Positions 51,336-60,912 of a stretch of 64,000 bases of DNA are shown here, in pieces; within the stretch, counting starts at the first letter, position 1; each line of letters opens with the position of its first letter. Under the pieces are notes generated by a model. It did not search any database. It saw nothing but the letters and a program-made list of their open reading frames with translations, and was not told the origin of the DNA. The translations under genes were made by a program, and so were the position numbers. Origin of the DNA: Xylophilus sp. GW821-FHT01B05 (GTDB lineage Bacteria; Pseudomonadota; Gammaproteobacteria; Burkholderiales; Burkholderiaceae_C); the NCBI GenBank assembly GCA_038961845.1, contig CP152408.1, forward strand, positions 4,836,001 through 4,900,000. Reading direction: 5' to 3'.

Positions 51336-53402
51336 ATGTCCCAACGCACACTCTTCGTCACCACCGCCCTGCCGTATGCCAACGGCAAGTTCCACATCGG
51401 CCACATCATGGAATACATCCAGGCCGATACCTGGGTGCGGTTCCAGCGGATGCAGGGCCATGCGGTGAACTTCGTCGGTGCCGACGACGCGCATGGCGCG
51501 CCGATCATGATCGCGGCCGAAAAGGCCGGCATCACACCGCAGCAATTCGTCGCCAACATCGCCGCCGGCCGCAAGGAATACCTCGACGGCTTCCACATCC
51601 AGTTCGACAACTGGCATTCCACCGACGCGCCCGAGAACCATGAACTCGCGCAGCAGATCTACCTCGACCTGAAGGCCGCCGGCCTGATCGAAACCCGCAC
51701 CATCGAGCAGTTCTTCGACCCCGAGAAGAACATGTTCCTGCCAGATCGCTTCATCAAGGGCGAATGCCCGCGCTGCCACAGCAAGGACCAGTACGGCGAC
51801 AACTGCGAGAACTGCGGTGCCGTCTATGCACCGACCGACCTGATCAACCCCTACTCGGCCTTGTCCGGCGCCAAGCCGGTGCTGAAAAGCTCGGAGCATT
51901 TCTTCTTCCAGCTGTCGGACCCGCGCTGCGTGGAATTTTTGGAGCGCTGGACGCAGGATGGCCGGCTGCAGCCCGAGGTGGCCAACAAGGTCAAGGAATG
52001 GTTCAGCGTGCGCACCAACCCGGACGGCAGCACCAGCGAAGGCCTGGGCGACTGGGACATCAGCCGCGACGCGCCCTACTTCGGCATCGAGATCCCCGAT
52101 GCGCCGGGCAAGTACTTCTACGTGTGGCTGGACGCGCCAGTGGGCTACCTGGCATCGCTCAAGAACCTGCTGGGCAAGCGCGGCCAGGACTACACCGCCT
52201 ACATGGCCAACCCGGCGCTGGAGCAGTACCACTTCATCGGCAAGGACATCGTCACCTTCCACACGCTGTTCTGGCCGGCGATGCTGCATTTCAGCGGCCG
52301 CAAGACGCCCGACAACATCTTTGTGCACGGCTTCCTCACCGTGAACAACGGCGAGAAGATGAGCAAGAGCCGCGGCACCGGCCTGGACCCGCTCAAGTAC
52401 CTGGGCCTGGGCATGAACCCGGAATGGCTGCGCTACTACCTGGCGGCCAAGCTCAATGGCCGCAACGAAGACATCGACTTCAACCCCGAAGACTTCATGG
52501 CCCGGGTCAACAGCGACCTGGTGGGCAAGTTCATCAACATCGCCTCGCGCGCGGCCGGCTTTCTTGCCAAGCGCTTTGGCGGCCAGCTCGGCACGGTGAG
52601 TGAAGACGGGCAGGCCCTGCTGGCCACCCTGCGCGCGCAGGCCGCCACCATCTTCGACGCCTTCGAGAAGCGCGACACCGCCCGCGCCGTGCGCGAAACC
52701 ATGCTGCTGGCCGACCGCGTGAACGAATACGTGGACGCCAACAAGCCCTGGGAGCTGGCCAAGCAAGAAGGCCAGGACGCACGCCTGCAGGACGTCTGCA
52801 CCACCTGCATCGAGGCCTTCCGCCTGCTCTGCATCTACCTGAAGCCCGTGCTGCCGGCCCTGGCCGCACAGGTCGAGGTCTTCCTGAACGCCAAGCCGCT
52901 CAGCTCGGCCGACGCGCAAACGCTGCTGGGCGCGGGCCACAGCATCGGCGCCTACCAGCATCTGATGCAGCGCGTGGATGTGAAGCAGCTGGACGCATTG
53001 TTCGAGCCGCCTGCAGCGCCCGAGCCTGAGGCCACCGTGCCCGGCGGCGAGGAACTGGCGCCCACCATCGGCATCGACGACTTCGCCAAGATCGACCTGC
53101 GCATTGCCCAGATCGTGAACTGCGAGCCGGTCGAGGGCTCGACCAAGCTGCTGCGCCTGACGCTGGACGTGGGCGAAGGCCGCCACCGCAACGTCTTCAG
53201 CGGCATCGCCAGCGCCTACAAACCTGAGCAGTTGATCGGCAAGCTGACCGTGATGGTCGCCAACCTGGCGCCGCGCAAGATGAAGTTCGGTATTAGCGAA
53301 GGCATGGTGCTGGCCGCCAGCCACGCCGACGAGAAAGCCCACCCGGGCATCCACGTGCTGGAGCCATGGCCAGGCGCGACGCCGGGCATGCGGGTGGGCT
53401 AA
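51336..53402 (+). CDS. metG: Methionine--tRNA ligase
   Basis: 688 residues from the ATG at 51336 (conserved [20 protein letters not shown]). Class I synthetase charging tRNA-Met. HIGH motif in [11 protein letters not shown], zinc-binding knuckles [18 protein letters not shown] (residues ~145-162), KMSKS in [15 protein letters not shown]. An anticodon-binding helical domain follows, and a C-terminal EMAP/Trbp111-like tRNA-binding domain (~580-688: [20 protein letters not shown]) marks the dimeric bacterial type. Start codon choice follows the family; the seven in-frame codons upstream are not conserved. Confidence 0.98.
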   Translation: MSQRTLFVTTALPYANGKFHIGHIMEYIQADTWVRFQRMQGHAVNFVGADDAHGAPIMIAAEKAGITPQQFVANIAAGRKEYLDGFHIQFDNWHSTDAPENHELAQQIYLDLKAAGLIETRTIEQFFDPEKNMFLPDRFIKGECPRCHSKDQYGDNCENCGAVYAPTDLINPYSALSGAKPVLKSSEHFFFQLSDPRCVEFLERWTQDGRLQPEVANKVKEWFSVRTNPDGSTSEGLGDWDISRDAPYFGIEIPDAPGKYFYVWLDAPVGYLASLKNLLGKRGQDYTAYMANPALEQYHFIGKDIVTFHTLFWPAMLHFSGRKTPDNIFVHGFLTVNNGEKMSKSRGTGLDPLKYLGLGMNPEWLRYYLAAKLNGRNEDIDFNPEDFMARVNSDLVGKFINIASRAAGFLAKRFGGQLGTVSEDGQALLATLRAQAATIFDAFEKRDTARAVRETMLLADRVNEYVDANKPWELAKQEGQDARLQDVCTTCIEAFRLLCIYLKPVLPALAAQVEVFLNAKPLSSADAQTLLGAGHSIGAYQHLMQRVDVKQLDALFEPPAAPEPEATVPGGEELAPTIGIDDFAKIDLRIAQIVNCEPVEGSTKLLRLTLDVGEGRHRNVFSGIASAYKPEQLIGKLTVMVANLAPRKMKFGISEGMVLAASHADEKAHPGIHVLEPWPGATPGMRVG

Positions 53403-53411
53403 GAGCGTTCG

Positions 53412-53663
53412 TCAGACTCGCCGGTGCGAAATAAAGCCGTAGATCACCAGCAGGATGATCGCGCCCACGATGGAGGCGATCCAGCCGGCCGGCTGGCCCA
53501 CTGCGTACCAGCCCATGGCCTGGCCGATGTAGCCGGCCACAAAGGAGCCGGCAATGCCCAGCACGATGGTCATGATCCAGCCCATGCTGTTGTTGCCAGG
53601 CTTGAGCGCTCGGGCGATCAGGCCCACGATGAGGCCGACGATCAGGGTTCCGATGATGGACAT
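53412..53663 (-). CDS. GlsB/YeaQ/YmgE family stress-response membrane protein
   Basis: 83 residues from the ATG at 53663. Three TM segments typical of the transglycosylase-associated (Transgly_assoc) family: IGTLIVGLIVGLIARALKPG, MGWIMTIVLGIAGSFVAGYI and GWIASIVGAIILLVIYGFIS. Small inner-membrane proteins often induced by envelope or acid stress; molecular role unknown. Monocistronic, convergent with metG, with 9 bp between stop codons. It stays open upstream but those residues are non-conserved. Confidence 0.93.
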   Translation of the reverse strand: MSIIGTLIVGLIVGLIARALKPGNNSMGWIMTIVLGIAGSFVAGYIGQAMGWYAVGQPAGWIASIVGAIILLVIYGFISHRRV

Positions 53664-53770
53664 GAAGCGATTCCTTTCAGGGTGACGGGGGCGGGAGTGC
53701 CTCGATCCCAAGCCTGTTTATAGAAAGGCCAGGCCGCCAGCCTGTGACGCGGTGTAAGCAGCGGGCCGGA

Positions 53771-54283
53771 TCAGCCCCCCGCCCGCTGCGCCTCGGACTG
53801 CGGGTCCAGCGTGCTGCCGGTGCGCAGTACCCGGCCGTCGGGGCCGAAGGTGGTGCTGAACACCATGGCGGTATTGGGCGGCTCCAGGTAGCGCCAGTCC
53901 CAGATCGTCTCGCCGGTGCGGGCAAAGGGCGTGTCCTTCATGGGCCGGCCGAGCCGGCGCCGCACCTCTTCCGCCGCCATGCCGGGCTGGATCTGGGCGA
54001 AGTTGGCGGGCGTCAGCACCTGGCGCAGGGCGCTCATCTTGCCGTCTGCGCCTATGGTGATCATGTAGTTGCGCTGCCCGGCGGGCTGGCGGTTGTACTC
54101 GAAGGTGCGGGCGCCGCCGGCTTCGGGCCAGACGCGCTCGGGCTCGCCGAAGGTGCGGCGCACGTCGGCTTCGGTGGAAACACCCTCTTCCAGCGCCCGG
54201 ATGCGGTCACCGTCACAACCGGCCAGCCAACAGACCATGGCCAGCAGCCCCGCCTGCGCCCAAACCCGCCAACTCCTGTTCAT
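53771..54283 (-). CDS. BamE/SmpA-like outer-membrane lipoprotein
   Basis: 170 residues from the ATG at 54283. A lipoprotein signal peptide ends in MVCWLAGCDG (Cys23). The mature part shows two SmpA/OmlA-like repeats, GVSTEADVRRTFGEPERVWP and IQPGMAAEEVRRRLGRPMKD, each followed by beta strands (RTFEYNRQPAGQRNYMITIG; TIWDWRYLEPPNTAMVFSTT). This suggests a periplasmic lipoprotein with a BamE fold. It is longer than E. coli BamE (113 residues) and duplicated, so it is probably a paralogue rather than the Bam-complex subunit. Divergent from the DUF3460 gene. Confidence 0.82.
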   Translation of the reverse strand: MNRSWRVWAQAGLLAMVCWLAGCDGDRIRALEEGVSTEADVRRTFGEPERVWPEAGGARTFEYNRQPAGQRNYMITIGADGKMSALRQVLTPANFAQIQPGMAAEEVRRRLGRPMKDTPFARTGETIWDWRYLEPPNTAMVFSTTFGPDGRVLRTGSTLDPQSEAQRAGG

Positions 54284-54328
54284 ACCTATCCCCCGGTAAA
54301 ATCGCGGGTTCCACGATAGCAGCCTGCC

Positions 54329-54535
54329 ATGTCCATCTTCAATCGCCCCCACTACACCTCCGATGCCACCCAGTTCATCGACCAGCTCAAGCAGCAGAAG
54401 CCGACGCTGGAGGCCGAACAGCGTGCCGGTCGGGCCTTGCTGTGGGACAAGAACGTGGACCGCAGCGCCTCCCAGGAATACCGCGACGGCAACGTGCCGC
54501 AAAAGCCCTACGTCTACCAGACCGACGCCAGCTGA
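54329..54535 (+). CDS. DUF3460 family protein
   Basis: 68-residue acidic/basic mixed protein matching the small Betaproteobacterial DUF3460 family almost end to end: MSIFNRPHYTSDATQFIDQL, QQKPTLEAEQRAGRALLWDK, then VPQKPYVYQTD. No signal peptide or TM segment. Function unknown. It is divergent from the BamE-like lipoprotein with a 45-bp gap, and precedes scpA, separated by a palindromic repeat. The length and start are those normal for the family. Confidence 0.92.
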   Translation: MSIFNRPHYTSDATQFIDQLKQQKPTLEAEQRAGRALLWDKNVDRSASQEYRDGNVPQKPYVYQTDAS

Positions 54536-54540
54536 TTTTT

Positions 54541-54603
54541 TAAAGAAAAGTGGCTGAAACGCAGGCTACACGCCGGCTTATAGCTATACTTTAAATAGCA
54601 CCC
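54541..54603 (+). repeat. Dispersed palindromic repeat, copy 4
   Basis: It has AAAGAAAAGTGGCTGAAACG at the left and the family right end CTTATAGCTATACTTTAAAT followed by AGCA. The centre is GCAGGCTACACGCCGGCT. It separates DUF3460 from scpA and ends 5 nt before the scpA start, so it forms the scpA leader. Same orientation as the other copies. Confidence 0.7.
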
Positions 54604-54608
54604 AAAGA

Positions 54609-55463
54609 ATGTCCGCCAAAGCGCAAGCCAGCGCAGCCCTTGCCGCAGCGCCGGTCGCCGGCAGCCAGCCGGAGGTGGTGGACCAGGTCGCACTGGCCCG
54701 GCTCTATGGCGAGCCGCTGTTTGCGATGCCGACCGACCTCTACATCCCGCCGGATGCGCTGGAGGTCTTCCTCGAAGCCTTCGAGGGCCCGCTGGACTTG
54801 CTGCTCTACCTGATCCGCAAGCAGAACTTCAACATCCTCGACATCCCGATGGCCGGGCTGACGCGGCAGTACCTGTCCTATGTGGACGAGATCCGCAGCC
54901 GCAACCTGGAGCTGGCGGCCGAGTACCTGCTGATGGCGGCGATGCTGATCGAGATCAAGTCGCGCATGCTGTTGCCGCCCAAGAAGGTGGCCGAGGGCGA
55001 AGAGCCCGAAGACCCGCGCGCCGAGCTGGTACGCCGCCTGCTCGAATACGAGCAGATGAAGCTCTCGGCCGCGCGCCTGAACGAAATGCCGCAGCTGGGC
55101 CGCGACTTCCTGCGGGCGCAGGTCTACATCGAGCAAAGCCTGCAGCCGCGCTTTCCCGATGTGGAGCTGGCTGACCTGCAATCGGCCTGGCGCGACATCC
55201 TCAAGCGCGCCAAGCTGGTACAGCACCACAAGATCACCCGCGAAGAGCTGAGCGTGCGCGAGTACATGAGCATGGTGCTCAAGACCTTGCAGGGCCGCCG
55301 CTTTGTCGAGTTCGAAGAGCTGTTCCAGCCCGAGAAGGGCTCGACCGTGCTGGTCGTCACCTTCATCGCGCTGCTGGAACTGGCCAAGGAAACCCTGGTC
55401 GAAATCACCCAGGCCGAGGCCTTTGCGCCGATCTACGTGCGCCTGGCATTCACCCCGGCATGA
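54609..55463 (+). CDS. scpA: Segregation and condensation protein A
   Basis: 284 residues. ScpA is the kleisin of the bacterial SMC condensin, bridging SMC heads with ScpB. After a variable N-terminal ~45 residues, the conserved core begins: [60 protein letters not shown], then a linker and the C-terminal winged-helix part ([37 protein letters not shown]). ScpB is not in the window. The stop overlaps the first possible ATG of nadB. The palindromic repeat immediately upstream must be transcribed as its leader. Confidence 0.96.
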   Translation: MSAKAQASAALAAAPVAGSQPEVVDQVALARLYGEPLFAMPTDLYIPPDALEVFLEAFEGPLDLLLYLIRKQNFNILDIPMAGLTRQYLSYVDEIRSRNLELAAEYLLMAAMLIEIKSRMLLPPKKVAEGEEPEDPRAELVRRLLEYEQMKLSAARLNEMPQLGRDFLRAQVYIEQSLQPRFPDVELADLQSAWRDILKRAKLVQHHKITREELSVREYMSMVLKTLQGRRFVEFEELFQPEKGSTVLVVTFIALLELAKETLVEITQAEAFAPIYVRLAFTPA

Positions 55464-55495
55464 CGCGCGCCGCGCAGCGGCCCTCCCCTGCAAGC

Positions 55496-57067
55496 ATGAA
55501 TTCTTCAAGTTTCGATGTCCTGATCGTCGGCAGCGGCCTCGCCGGCCTGTCGGCCGCGCTGCACCTGGCGCCACGGCACCGCGTAGCGGTGCTGACCAAG
55601 GGCGTGCTGGCCGAGGGCTCCAGCCAGTGGGCGCAGGGCGGCATCGCCGCCGTGCTGGCCGAGGGCGACAGCGTGGACGAGCACCTGCAAGACACGCTCA
55701 TCGCCGGTGCCGGCCTGTGCGATACCGCTGCGGCGCGCTTCGTGGTCGAGCAGGCGCCCGCCGCCATCGCCTGGCTGGAGACACTGGGCGTGCCCTTCTC
55801 GCGTGAAGACGGCGCGCTGCACCTCACGCGCGAAGGCGGCCACAGCCAGCGCCGCATCGTGCATGCCGCCGACGCCACCGGCGCCGCCGTGCAGCGCACG
55901 CTGATAGAGCGCGTGCGCGCCACGCCCGGCATCACCCTGCTTGAAGGCCACGTACTGGTGGACCTGATTACCGACGGCACGGGCAGCAGCCGCCGCTGCG
56001 TGGGCCTGCATGCGCTGGACACGGCCACCGACCGGGTCGCCACCTTCGGCGCGCGCCAGGTGGTGCTGGCCACCGGCGGTGCGGGCAAGGTCTACCTCTA
56101 CACCACCAACCCCGACAGCGCGACTGGCGACGGCATTGCCGCGGCCTGGCGCGCCGGCTGCCGCGTGGCCAACATGGAGTTCATGCAGTTCCACCCGACC
56201 TGCCTGCACCATCCGCATGCCAAGTCCTTCCTGATCAGCGAGGCGCTGCGCGGCGAAGGCGGCCAGTTGGTGCTGCCGGCCTCGGCCGGGGGCACGCGCT
56301 TCATGCCCGCGCACGACGCGCGTGCCGAACTGGCGCCGCGCGACATCGTCGCCCGCGCCATCGACTTCGAGATGAAGAAGCACGGCCTGGACTGCGTCTA
56401 CCTCGACATCTCGCACCAGAGCCCGGCCTTTCTGCACGAGCACTTCCCGACCATCCTGGCACGCTGCGCCGAGCTGGGCATAGACATCACCAAAGAGCCG
56501 ATCCCCGTGGTGCCCGCCGCGCACTACACCTGCGGCGGCGTGCAAACCGACCTGGACGGCCGCACCGACCTGGCCGGCCTCTACGCCATTGGCGAGACCG
56601 CCTGCACCGGCCTGCACGGCGCCAACCGGCTGGCCAGCAACTCGCTGGTCGAATGCATGGTGTTTGCGCGTGCGGCGGCCACTGCCATTGATGCAAGCCC
56701 CGCCGCAGCCCCGCCCGCGCAGCACCCCTGGGACGACAGCCAGGTGACCGACGCCGACGAGTCCGTGGTCATCTCCCACAACTGGGACGAGCTGCGCCGC
56801 TTCATGTGGGACTACGTGGGCATAGTGCGCACCAACAAGCGGCTGGAGCGCGCCGCGCACCGCATCGCGCTGCTGGCGGCAGAGATCCACGAGTTCTACG
56901 CCAACTTCCACGTCAGCCGCGACCTGCTGGAGCTGCGCAACCTGGTGCAGGTGGCCGACCTCATCGTGCGCTCGGCCCAGGCGCGGCATGAGAGCCGTGG
57001 CCTGCACTTCAGCCGCGACTATCCCGACACTGCCGCAGCCGCCATGCCCACCGTACTTACTCCCTGA
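55496..57067 (+). CDS. nadB: L-aspartate oxidase
   Basis: 523 residues from the ATG at 55496; an ATG at 55460 that overlaps the scpA stop would add 12 non-conserved residues, and neither has a good Shine-Dalgarno. FAD-dependent enzyme oxidising L-aspartate to iminoaspartate, first step of de novo NAD synthesis. FAD motif [18 protein letters not shown], then [42 protein letters not shown], and the C-terminal FAD/substrate block [20 protein letters not shown]. The partners nadA and nadC are 4.5-8 kb downstream on the other strand. Confidence 0.97.
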   Translation: MNSSSFDVLIVGSGLAGLSAALHLAPRHRVAVLTKGVLAEGSSQWAQGGIAAVLAEGDSVDEHLQDTLIAGAGLCDTAAARFVVEQAPAAIAWLETLGVPFSREDGALHLTREGGHSQRRIVHAADATGAAVQRTLIERVRATPGITLLEGHVLVDLITDGTGSSRRCVGLHALDTATDRVATFGARQVVLATGGAGKVYLYTTNPDSATGDGIAAAWRAGCRVANMEFMQFHPTCLHHPHAKSFLISEALRGEGGQLVLPASAGGTRFMPAHDARAELAPRDIVARAIDFEMKKHGLDCVYLDISHQSPAFLHEHFPTILARCAELGIDITKEPIPVVPAAHYTCGGVQTDLDGRTDLAGLYAIGETACTGLHGANRLASNSLVECMVFARAAATAIDASPAAAPPAQHPWDDSQVTDADESVVISHNWDELRRFMWDYVGIVRTNKRLERAAHRIALLAAEIHEFYANFHVSRDLLELRNLVQVADLIVRSAQARHESRGLHFSRDYPDTAAAAMPTVLTP

Positions 57068-57072
57068 ACACC

Positions 57073-57711
57073 ATGGCCTACAGCGTCAAGGAAATCTTCT
57101 ACACCCTGCAAGGCGAAGGCGGCCAGGCGGGCATGCCCGCCGTGTTCTGCCGCTTTGCCGGCTGCAACCTCTGGAGCGGCCGCGAAGAAGACCGTGCCAG
57201 CGCCATCTGCCGCTTCTGCGATACCGACTTTGTCGGCACCGACGGCACGCTGGGCGGCAAGTTTGCCAATGCCACAGCACTGGCCGCGCAGATCGCCGCG
57301 CAGTGGCCGCAGCACGACCGCGCGCACCGGCTGGTGGTGCTCACCGGCGGCGAGCCGCTGCTGCAGGTCGACACCGCACTGGTCGATGCGCTGCACGCAG
57401 AGGGCTTTCGCATTGCCGTGGAAAGCAACGGCACGCTGGCCGCGCCCGCCGGCATCGACTGGCTCTGCATCAGCCCCAAGGCCGGCGCGCCCTGGGTACA
57501 AAAGCGCGGCCAGGAGCTGAAGCTGGTCTGGCCGCAACCAGGTTTTGACCTGGACGCGCTGGAGGCCGGCACCGATTTCCCCAACCGCTTCCTGCAACCC
57601 ATGGACGGCCCCGACCAGGCCGCCAACATCGCCCATTGCATTGCCACCTGCATGCAGCGGCCCGCCTGGCGCCTGAGCCTGCAGACGCACAAGCTCACCG
57701 GCATTCGCTAG
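57073..57711 (+). CDS. queE: 7-carboxy-7-deazaguanine synthase
   Basis: 212 residues. Radical-SAM enzyme converting 6-carboxytetrahydropterin to CDG on the queuosine pathway. The cluster motif is CX14CX2C (Cys31, Cys46, Cys49; GCNLWSG, then AICRFCDTDF), the form described for Burkholderia multivorans QueE rather than the classical CX3CX2C. Other blocks: YSVKEIFYTLQGEGGQAGMP, VVLTGGEPLLQVD, SNGTLA and RLSLQTHKLTGIR. It is 5 nt after nadB and followed by a QueD-like gene, so it is part of a nadB-queE-queD-like run. Confidence 0.96.
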   Translation: MAYSVKEIFYTLQGEGGQAGMPAVFCRFAGCNLWSGREEDRASAICRFCDTDFVGTDGTLGGKFANATALAAQIAAQWPQHDRAHRLVVLTGGEPLLQVDTALVDALHAEGFRIAVESNGTLAAPAGIDWLCISPKAGAPWVQKRGQELKLVWPQPGFDLDALEAGTDFPNRFLQPMDGPDQAANIAHCIATCMQRPAWRLSLQTHKLTGIR

Positions 57712-57723
57712 TTTTTGTCTCCC

Positions 57724-58086
57724 ATGCAGTTCACCGTCCGCCAACGCTTTTTCTTTGATGCCGCCCACACGCTGGAGCGCGAGATCGAAGTCGAAGGCAG
57801 CCGCCGCATCCACGGCCATACCTACCAGGCAGAGATCGCCGTCACCGGCCCGCGCGATGCCGACAGCGGCATGGTGATTGACCTGGGCCATCTGCGCCTG
57901 CGCATAGCAGCGCTGCGCGAGCGGCTGGACCACCATCTGCTGGACGAAGTCCCCGGCCTGGGCAAGCCCACGCTGGAGAACCTGTGCCTGTTCATTGCCC
58001 AGGCGCTGCAGGACCTGCAGCCGCCGCTGTCGCAGGTGCGCGTCTGGCGCGCCTCGGTGGGCGATGGCTGTACGCTGGATCTGTAG
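57724..58086 (+). CDS. 6-carboxytetrahydropterin synthase (QueD)-like protein lacking the catalytic Cys
   Basis: 120 residues from the ATG at 57724. Tunnel-fold member with zinc ligands His15 (FDAAHTL) and His30/His32 (RRIHGHTYQ), and the DHH motif ERLDHHLLDEVPGL (Asp69-His71). In QueD the nucleophile Cys lies four residues before the first His of HGH; here that residue is Ser26 (EGSRRIHGH). The C-terminal Glu of KETC-type motifs is also absent (VWRASVGDGC). The position directly after queE argues for a pterin role, but the chemistry may differ; a TTG three codons upstream is a less likely start. Confidence 0.85.
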   Translation: MQFTVRQRFFFDAAHTLEREIEVEGSRRIHGHTYQAEIAVTGPRDADSGMVIDLGHLRLRIAALRERLDHHLLDEVPGLGKPTLENLCLFIAQALQDLQPPLSQVRVWRASVGDGCTLDL

Positions 58087-58115
58087 ACCCTTCACCTCTT
58101 CACAAGGACATCACC

Positions 58116-58481
58116 ATGCCCCACCTGACCGTCGAATACAGCCGCAACCTTGCCGACCTGCCTGCCGCCCAGGTGCTGCGCGAACTGAACGAAGTGCTGA
58201 CCGCCAGCGCCGAGATCGCGCAGGAGTCAGACCTGAAATCGCGCCTGGTGGTGCATGACAGCTTCCAGGTGGGCACCGCACCGGAAGCCCGCGCCTTCGT
58301 GCACGCCCAGTTGCGCCTGCTGGCCGGCCGCTCGCCCGAGGCCAAGCGCGACCTGTCGGACCGCATCGCCGGCGTGCTGCGCCGCCTGGTGCCGCGCCCC
58401 GAAGGGCTGCGGGTGGCGCTGAGCGTGGAGATCGTGGATATGGACCGCCCCTCGTACACCAAGGAACAGCTGGCGCCTTGA
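58116..58481 (+). CDS. 5-carboxymethyl-2-hydroxymuconate delta-isomerase (CHMI/HpaF)-like protein
   Basis: 121 residues from the ATG at 58116 (AAGGACATCACC upstream). Tautomerase superfamily: Pro2, the expected catalytic N-terminal proline after Met removal, begins PHLTVEYSRNLADLP; further matches are SRLVVHDSFQVGT, FVHAQLRLLAGRSPEAKRDL and ALSVEIVDMDRPSYTKEQL. HpaF acts in homoprotocatechuate degradation, but no other hpa gene is present, so the physiological substrate is open. It follows the QueD-like gene by 29 nt, and the MITE-like element begins 15 nt after its stop. Confidence 0.9.
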   Translation: MPHLTVEYSRNLADLPAAQVLRELNEVLTASAEIAQESDLKSRLVVHDSFQVGTAPEARAFVHAQLRLLAGRSPEAKRDLSDRIAGVLRRLVPRPEGLRVALSVEIVDMDRPSYTKEQLAP

Positions 58482-58496
58482 GCGGGCGCATGCGGC

Positions 58497-58877
58497 CTCA
58501 AGGCCATCCCTTGCAAGGTCTTTGAGATATCCCTGCGCCTGTGTGCCTTGCGGGCGGCGGGTGCCGGGAGTTCGCCCCGGCGGGCGAGTAACTTTCTCTT
58601 GTGTCGCCAAGAGAAAGTCACCAAAGAGAAGGCGACCCCACGTGCTGCGTCCCCTTCGCTTCGCTGCGGGGCAACCTGCGGTACTCGCGTCAGGCGGGGT
58701 CTCGCCCAAACTCGCCTTCGGCTCAAACAAGGGCGATCCCTTATCCGCCTGACGCTGCGCTCCTCGGCGCATCCCGAGGGGACCCGGGACAGCCATACGG
58801 GCCTTCGCTGCGCTCGGCCCGGCACCCCACGAGAACTACCGAACAGATCACAAGACCTTGAAAGGGATGGGCCTCAG
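58497..58877 (-). repeat. MITE-like intergenic repeat, copy B (inverted relative to copy A)
   Basis: It fills the 392-bp gap between the CHMI-like gene and the Bug gene. Its ends, 58497-58520 and the reverse complement of 58854-58877, agree at 20 of 24 positions. The internal hairpin is ACTTTCTCTTG (58591-58601) with CAAGAGAAAGT (58608-58618), around a TGTCGC loop. It is closely similar to copy A when reversed, but with a different middle section (58640-58700). The right end overlaps the TGA of the minus-strand Bug gene. Confidence 0.85.
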
Positions 58878-59845
58878 GGCACAAAGCCCGAGCGCCGCAC
58901 CACCGGCTCCCACTGCTGGCGAAAGTCCTTGAGCATCTTGGCCGTCTCTGCCGGCGTGCTGGCCACCGGCGTCAGGTAAAGGCCGGTGATGGTCTTTTGC
59001 AGCGCCGGGTCCTGCATGACGTCAAGAATGGCCCGGGCCAGCACCTGCACCTTGGGCGCGGGCATGGTGCTGGGCGCGAAGAAGGCGTTCCAGCCGCTGG
59101 CGTCTATCTTCAGCCCCGACTCCTTGAAGGTCGGGATGCCCTTGGCAAATGCGCTGCGCTGCGTGCCCGATGTGGCCAGGATGCGCACCTTGCCCGCCAG
59201 GTGCTGCGGGTAGAGCGAATCGAGCGTGTCGATGGCCACCGGCAGCTTGCCATCGGCCAGGTCGGCCACGACCGGCGCCGAGCCCTTGTAGCCATTGATC
59301 TGCGGCCGGATGCTGACGGCATCGCCCAGCATCAGGCCAAAGAAGTGCGGCAGGCTGCCGGTGGCGGGCACGCCGAACACGGCATCCTGCGGATGGGACC
59401 AGAGCCAGCTGATCAGGAACATCACGCGGTCCAGCGGCAGCTTGGTGCCCACCGCCAGCGCAAAGTCGTAGCTCGACACCTCGGACACCGGCACGAAGTC
59501 CTTGTCCGGGTCGTAGCCCGTGTCCTTGAACAGCAGGGGCGCCACCACCATCACCGCCGGGTTGCCCAGCATCAGCACGTTCTGGTTGGCCGGTGTGCGC
59601 TTGACCTGCTGCGCGGCCAGCCGGCCGCCGTCGCCGGGGCGGTTCTCTACCGTCACCGGCACGCCCAGCTTGGGCGCCAAGCGCTCTGCCACCAGGCGGG
59701 CGACACGGTCGGTACTGCCGCCCGGGGCGTAGCCGACGACCAGGGTCAGCGGGCCGTCCAGCAGCGCATCGGCCTGCGCGCCGCCGGCGGCCAGCAGCAG
59801 GCCCAGCGCAAGCGCAGGCAAGCGCAGCCAGCGGGCAAGGCTCAT
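58874..59845 (-). CDS. Bug/TctC-family periplasmic solute-binding protein (tandem paralogue 2)
   Basis: 323 residues from the ATG at 59845, overlapping the upstream paralogue's stop by 4 nt. Signal peptide RWLRLPALALGLLLAAGGAQ (cleavage near AQADA), then PLTLVVGYAPGGSTDRVARL, VTVENRPGDGGRLAAQQV, NVLMLGNPAVMVVAPLLFKD and ATGSLPHFFGLMLGDAV. It is very similar to the next protein (about two thirds of positions identical by eye in the first 140 residues), evidence of a tandem duplication. Last gene of the pair; the MITE-like element abuts its stop codon. Confidence 0.92.
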   Translation of the reverse strand: MSLARWLRLPALALGLLLAAGGAQADALLDGPLTLVVGYAPGGSTDRVARLVAERLAPKLGVPVTVENRPGDGGRLAAQQVKRTPANQNVLMLGNPAVMVVAPLLFKDTGYDPDKDFVPVSEVSSYDFALAVGTKLPLDRVMFLISWLWSHPQDAVFGVPATGSLPHFFGLMLGDAVSIRPQINGYKGSAPVVADLADGKLPVAIDTLDSLYPQHLAGKVRILATSGTQRSAFAKGIPTFKESGLKIDASGWNAFFAPSTMPAPKVQVLARAILDVMQDPALQKTITGLYLTPVASTPAETAKMLKDFRQQWEPVVRRSGFVP

Positions 59846-60807
59846 GGCTCGAAGCCCGAGCGCTGCACCACCGGCTGCCACTGCGCGCGGAAGGCCTTGA
59901 GCATGCCGGCCGTCTCGGCCGGCGTGCTGGCCACCGGGCTCAGCTGGATGGACTCGAAAGAGGCGCGCATGGCCGGGTCCTGCATCACCTCGCGGATCGC
60001 CTGGCCCAGCAGTTGCACCTTGGCCGCCGGCATGGAGCGCGGCGCGAAGAAGGCGTTCCAGCCCGTGGCGGCGATGTTGAAGCCGGCCTCCTTGAAGGTC
60101 GGGATGTCTTTGGCGTAGCTGGCGCGCTGCGTGCCCGACATGGCCAGGATGCGCAGCTTGCCCGCAACATGCTGCGGGTAGACCGAGTCGAGCGTGTCGA
60201 TCGCCACCGGCAACTGCCCGCCGACCAGGTCGCCCACCAGCAGCGCCGAGCCGCGGTAGCTGATGATCTCGGGCTTGACGCCCACGGCATCGCCCAGCAT
60301 CAGGCCAAAGAAATGCGGCAGGCTGCCCGAGGCCGGCACGCCGAAGTTGGCCTTCTCGGGGTTGGCCTTGAGCCAGGCCACCAGGTGCGACAGCTCGCGC
60401 ACCGGCACCTCGCGCGACACCGCCACGGCGAACTGGTAATCGCCCACGTTGGACACGGGCACAAAGTCCTTGTCCGGGTCGTAGCCCGCGTCCTTGAACA
60501 CCAGCGGGGCCACCACCATCACCGCCGGGTTGGCCAGCATCAGCACGTTCTGGTTGGCGGTGGCGCGCTTGACCACCTGGGCGGCGATGCGGCCGCCGGC
60601 ACCGGTGCGGTTTTCGACGATCACGCTCACGCCCAGCTTGGGGCGCAGCTTCTCGGCCACCAGGCGCGCAATGCGGTCGCTGGTGCCGCCGGGCGCGTAG
60701 CCCACCACCAGGGTCAGCGTGTCATCCAGCGCAGCGGCCGATACCTGGCCGGCGGCCAGCAACAAGCCCAGCAGCGCAAGGCGCCGCCGGGAAATAGGTT
60801 TAGTCAT
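59842..60807 (-). CDS. Bug/TctC-family periplasmic solute-binding protein (tandem paralogue 1)
   Basis: 321 residues. Signal peptide RRRLALLGLLLAAGQVSAAA, then TLTLVVGYAPGGTSDRIARL, VIVENRTGAGGRIAAQVV, NVLMLANPAVMVVAPLVFKD and ASGSLPHFFGLMLGDAV. Both members of the pair keep the unusual NPAVMVVAP block in place of the more variable sequence in the island Bug proteins, so they form their own subgroup. First of two genes, divergent from a MarR regulator with a clear palindrome in between. Bug27 of Bordetella is known to bind nicotinate-like ligands; a link to the neighbouring nad genes is only a suggestion. Confidence 0.92.
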   Translation of the reverse strand: MTKPISRRRLALLGLLLAAGQVSAAALDDTLTLVVGYAPGGTSDRIARLVAEKLRPKLGVSVIVENRTGAGGRIAAQVVKRATANQNVLMLANPAVMVVAPLVFKDAGYDPDKDFVPVSNVGDYQFAVAVSREVPVRELSHLVAWLKANPEKANFGVPASGSLPHFFGLMLGDAVGVKPEIISYRGSALLVGDLVGGQLPVAIDTLDSVYPQHVAGKLRILAMSGTQRASYAKDIPTFKEAGFNIAATGWNAFFAPRSMPAAKVQLLGQAIREVMQDPAMRASFESIQLSPVASTPAETAGMLKAFRAQWQPVVQRSGFEP

Positions 60808-60912
60808 GGGAAATCCTCCAGAATGGCCGTCGCGCGCCGCGCAGGCGCTGTGGCAAATTTATATATCGGCGACAGATAGTTGATCTAATCCATCATCCCG
60901 CCACCGGCGCGC

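Noticed and set aside
51168..53354. 728-codon antisense frame opposite metG
   Set aside because: Shadow of the highly conserved methionyl-tRNA synthetase.
58100..58825. Minus-strand frame over the CHMI-like gene and MITE-like copy B
   Set aside because: It is antisense to a well-supported gene and otherwise translates the repeat.
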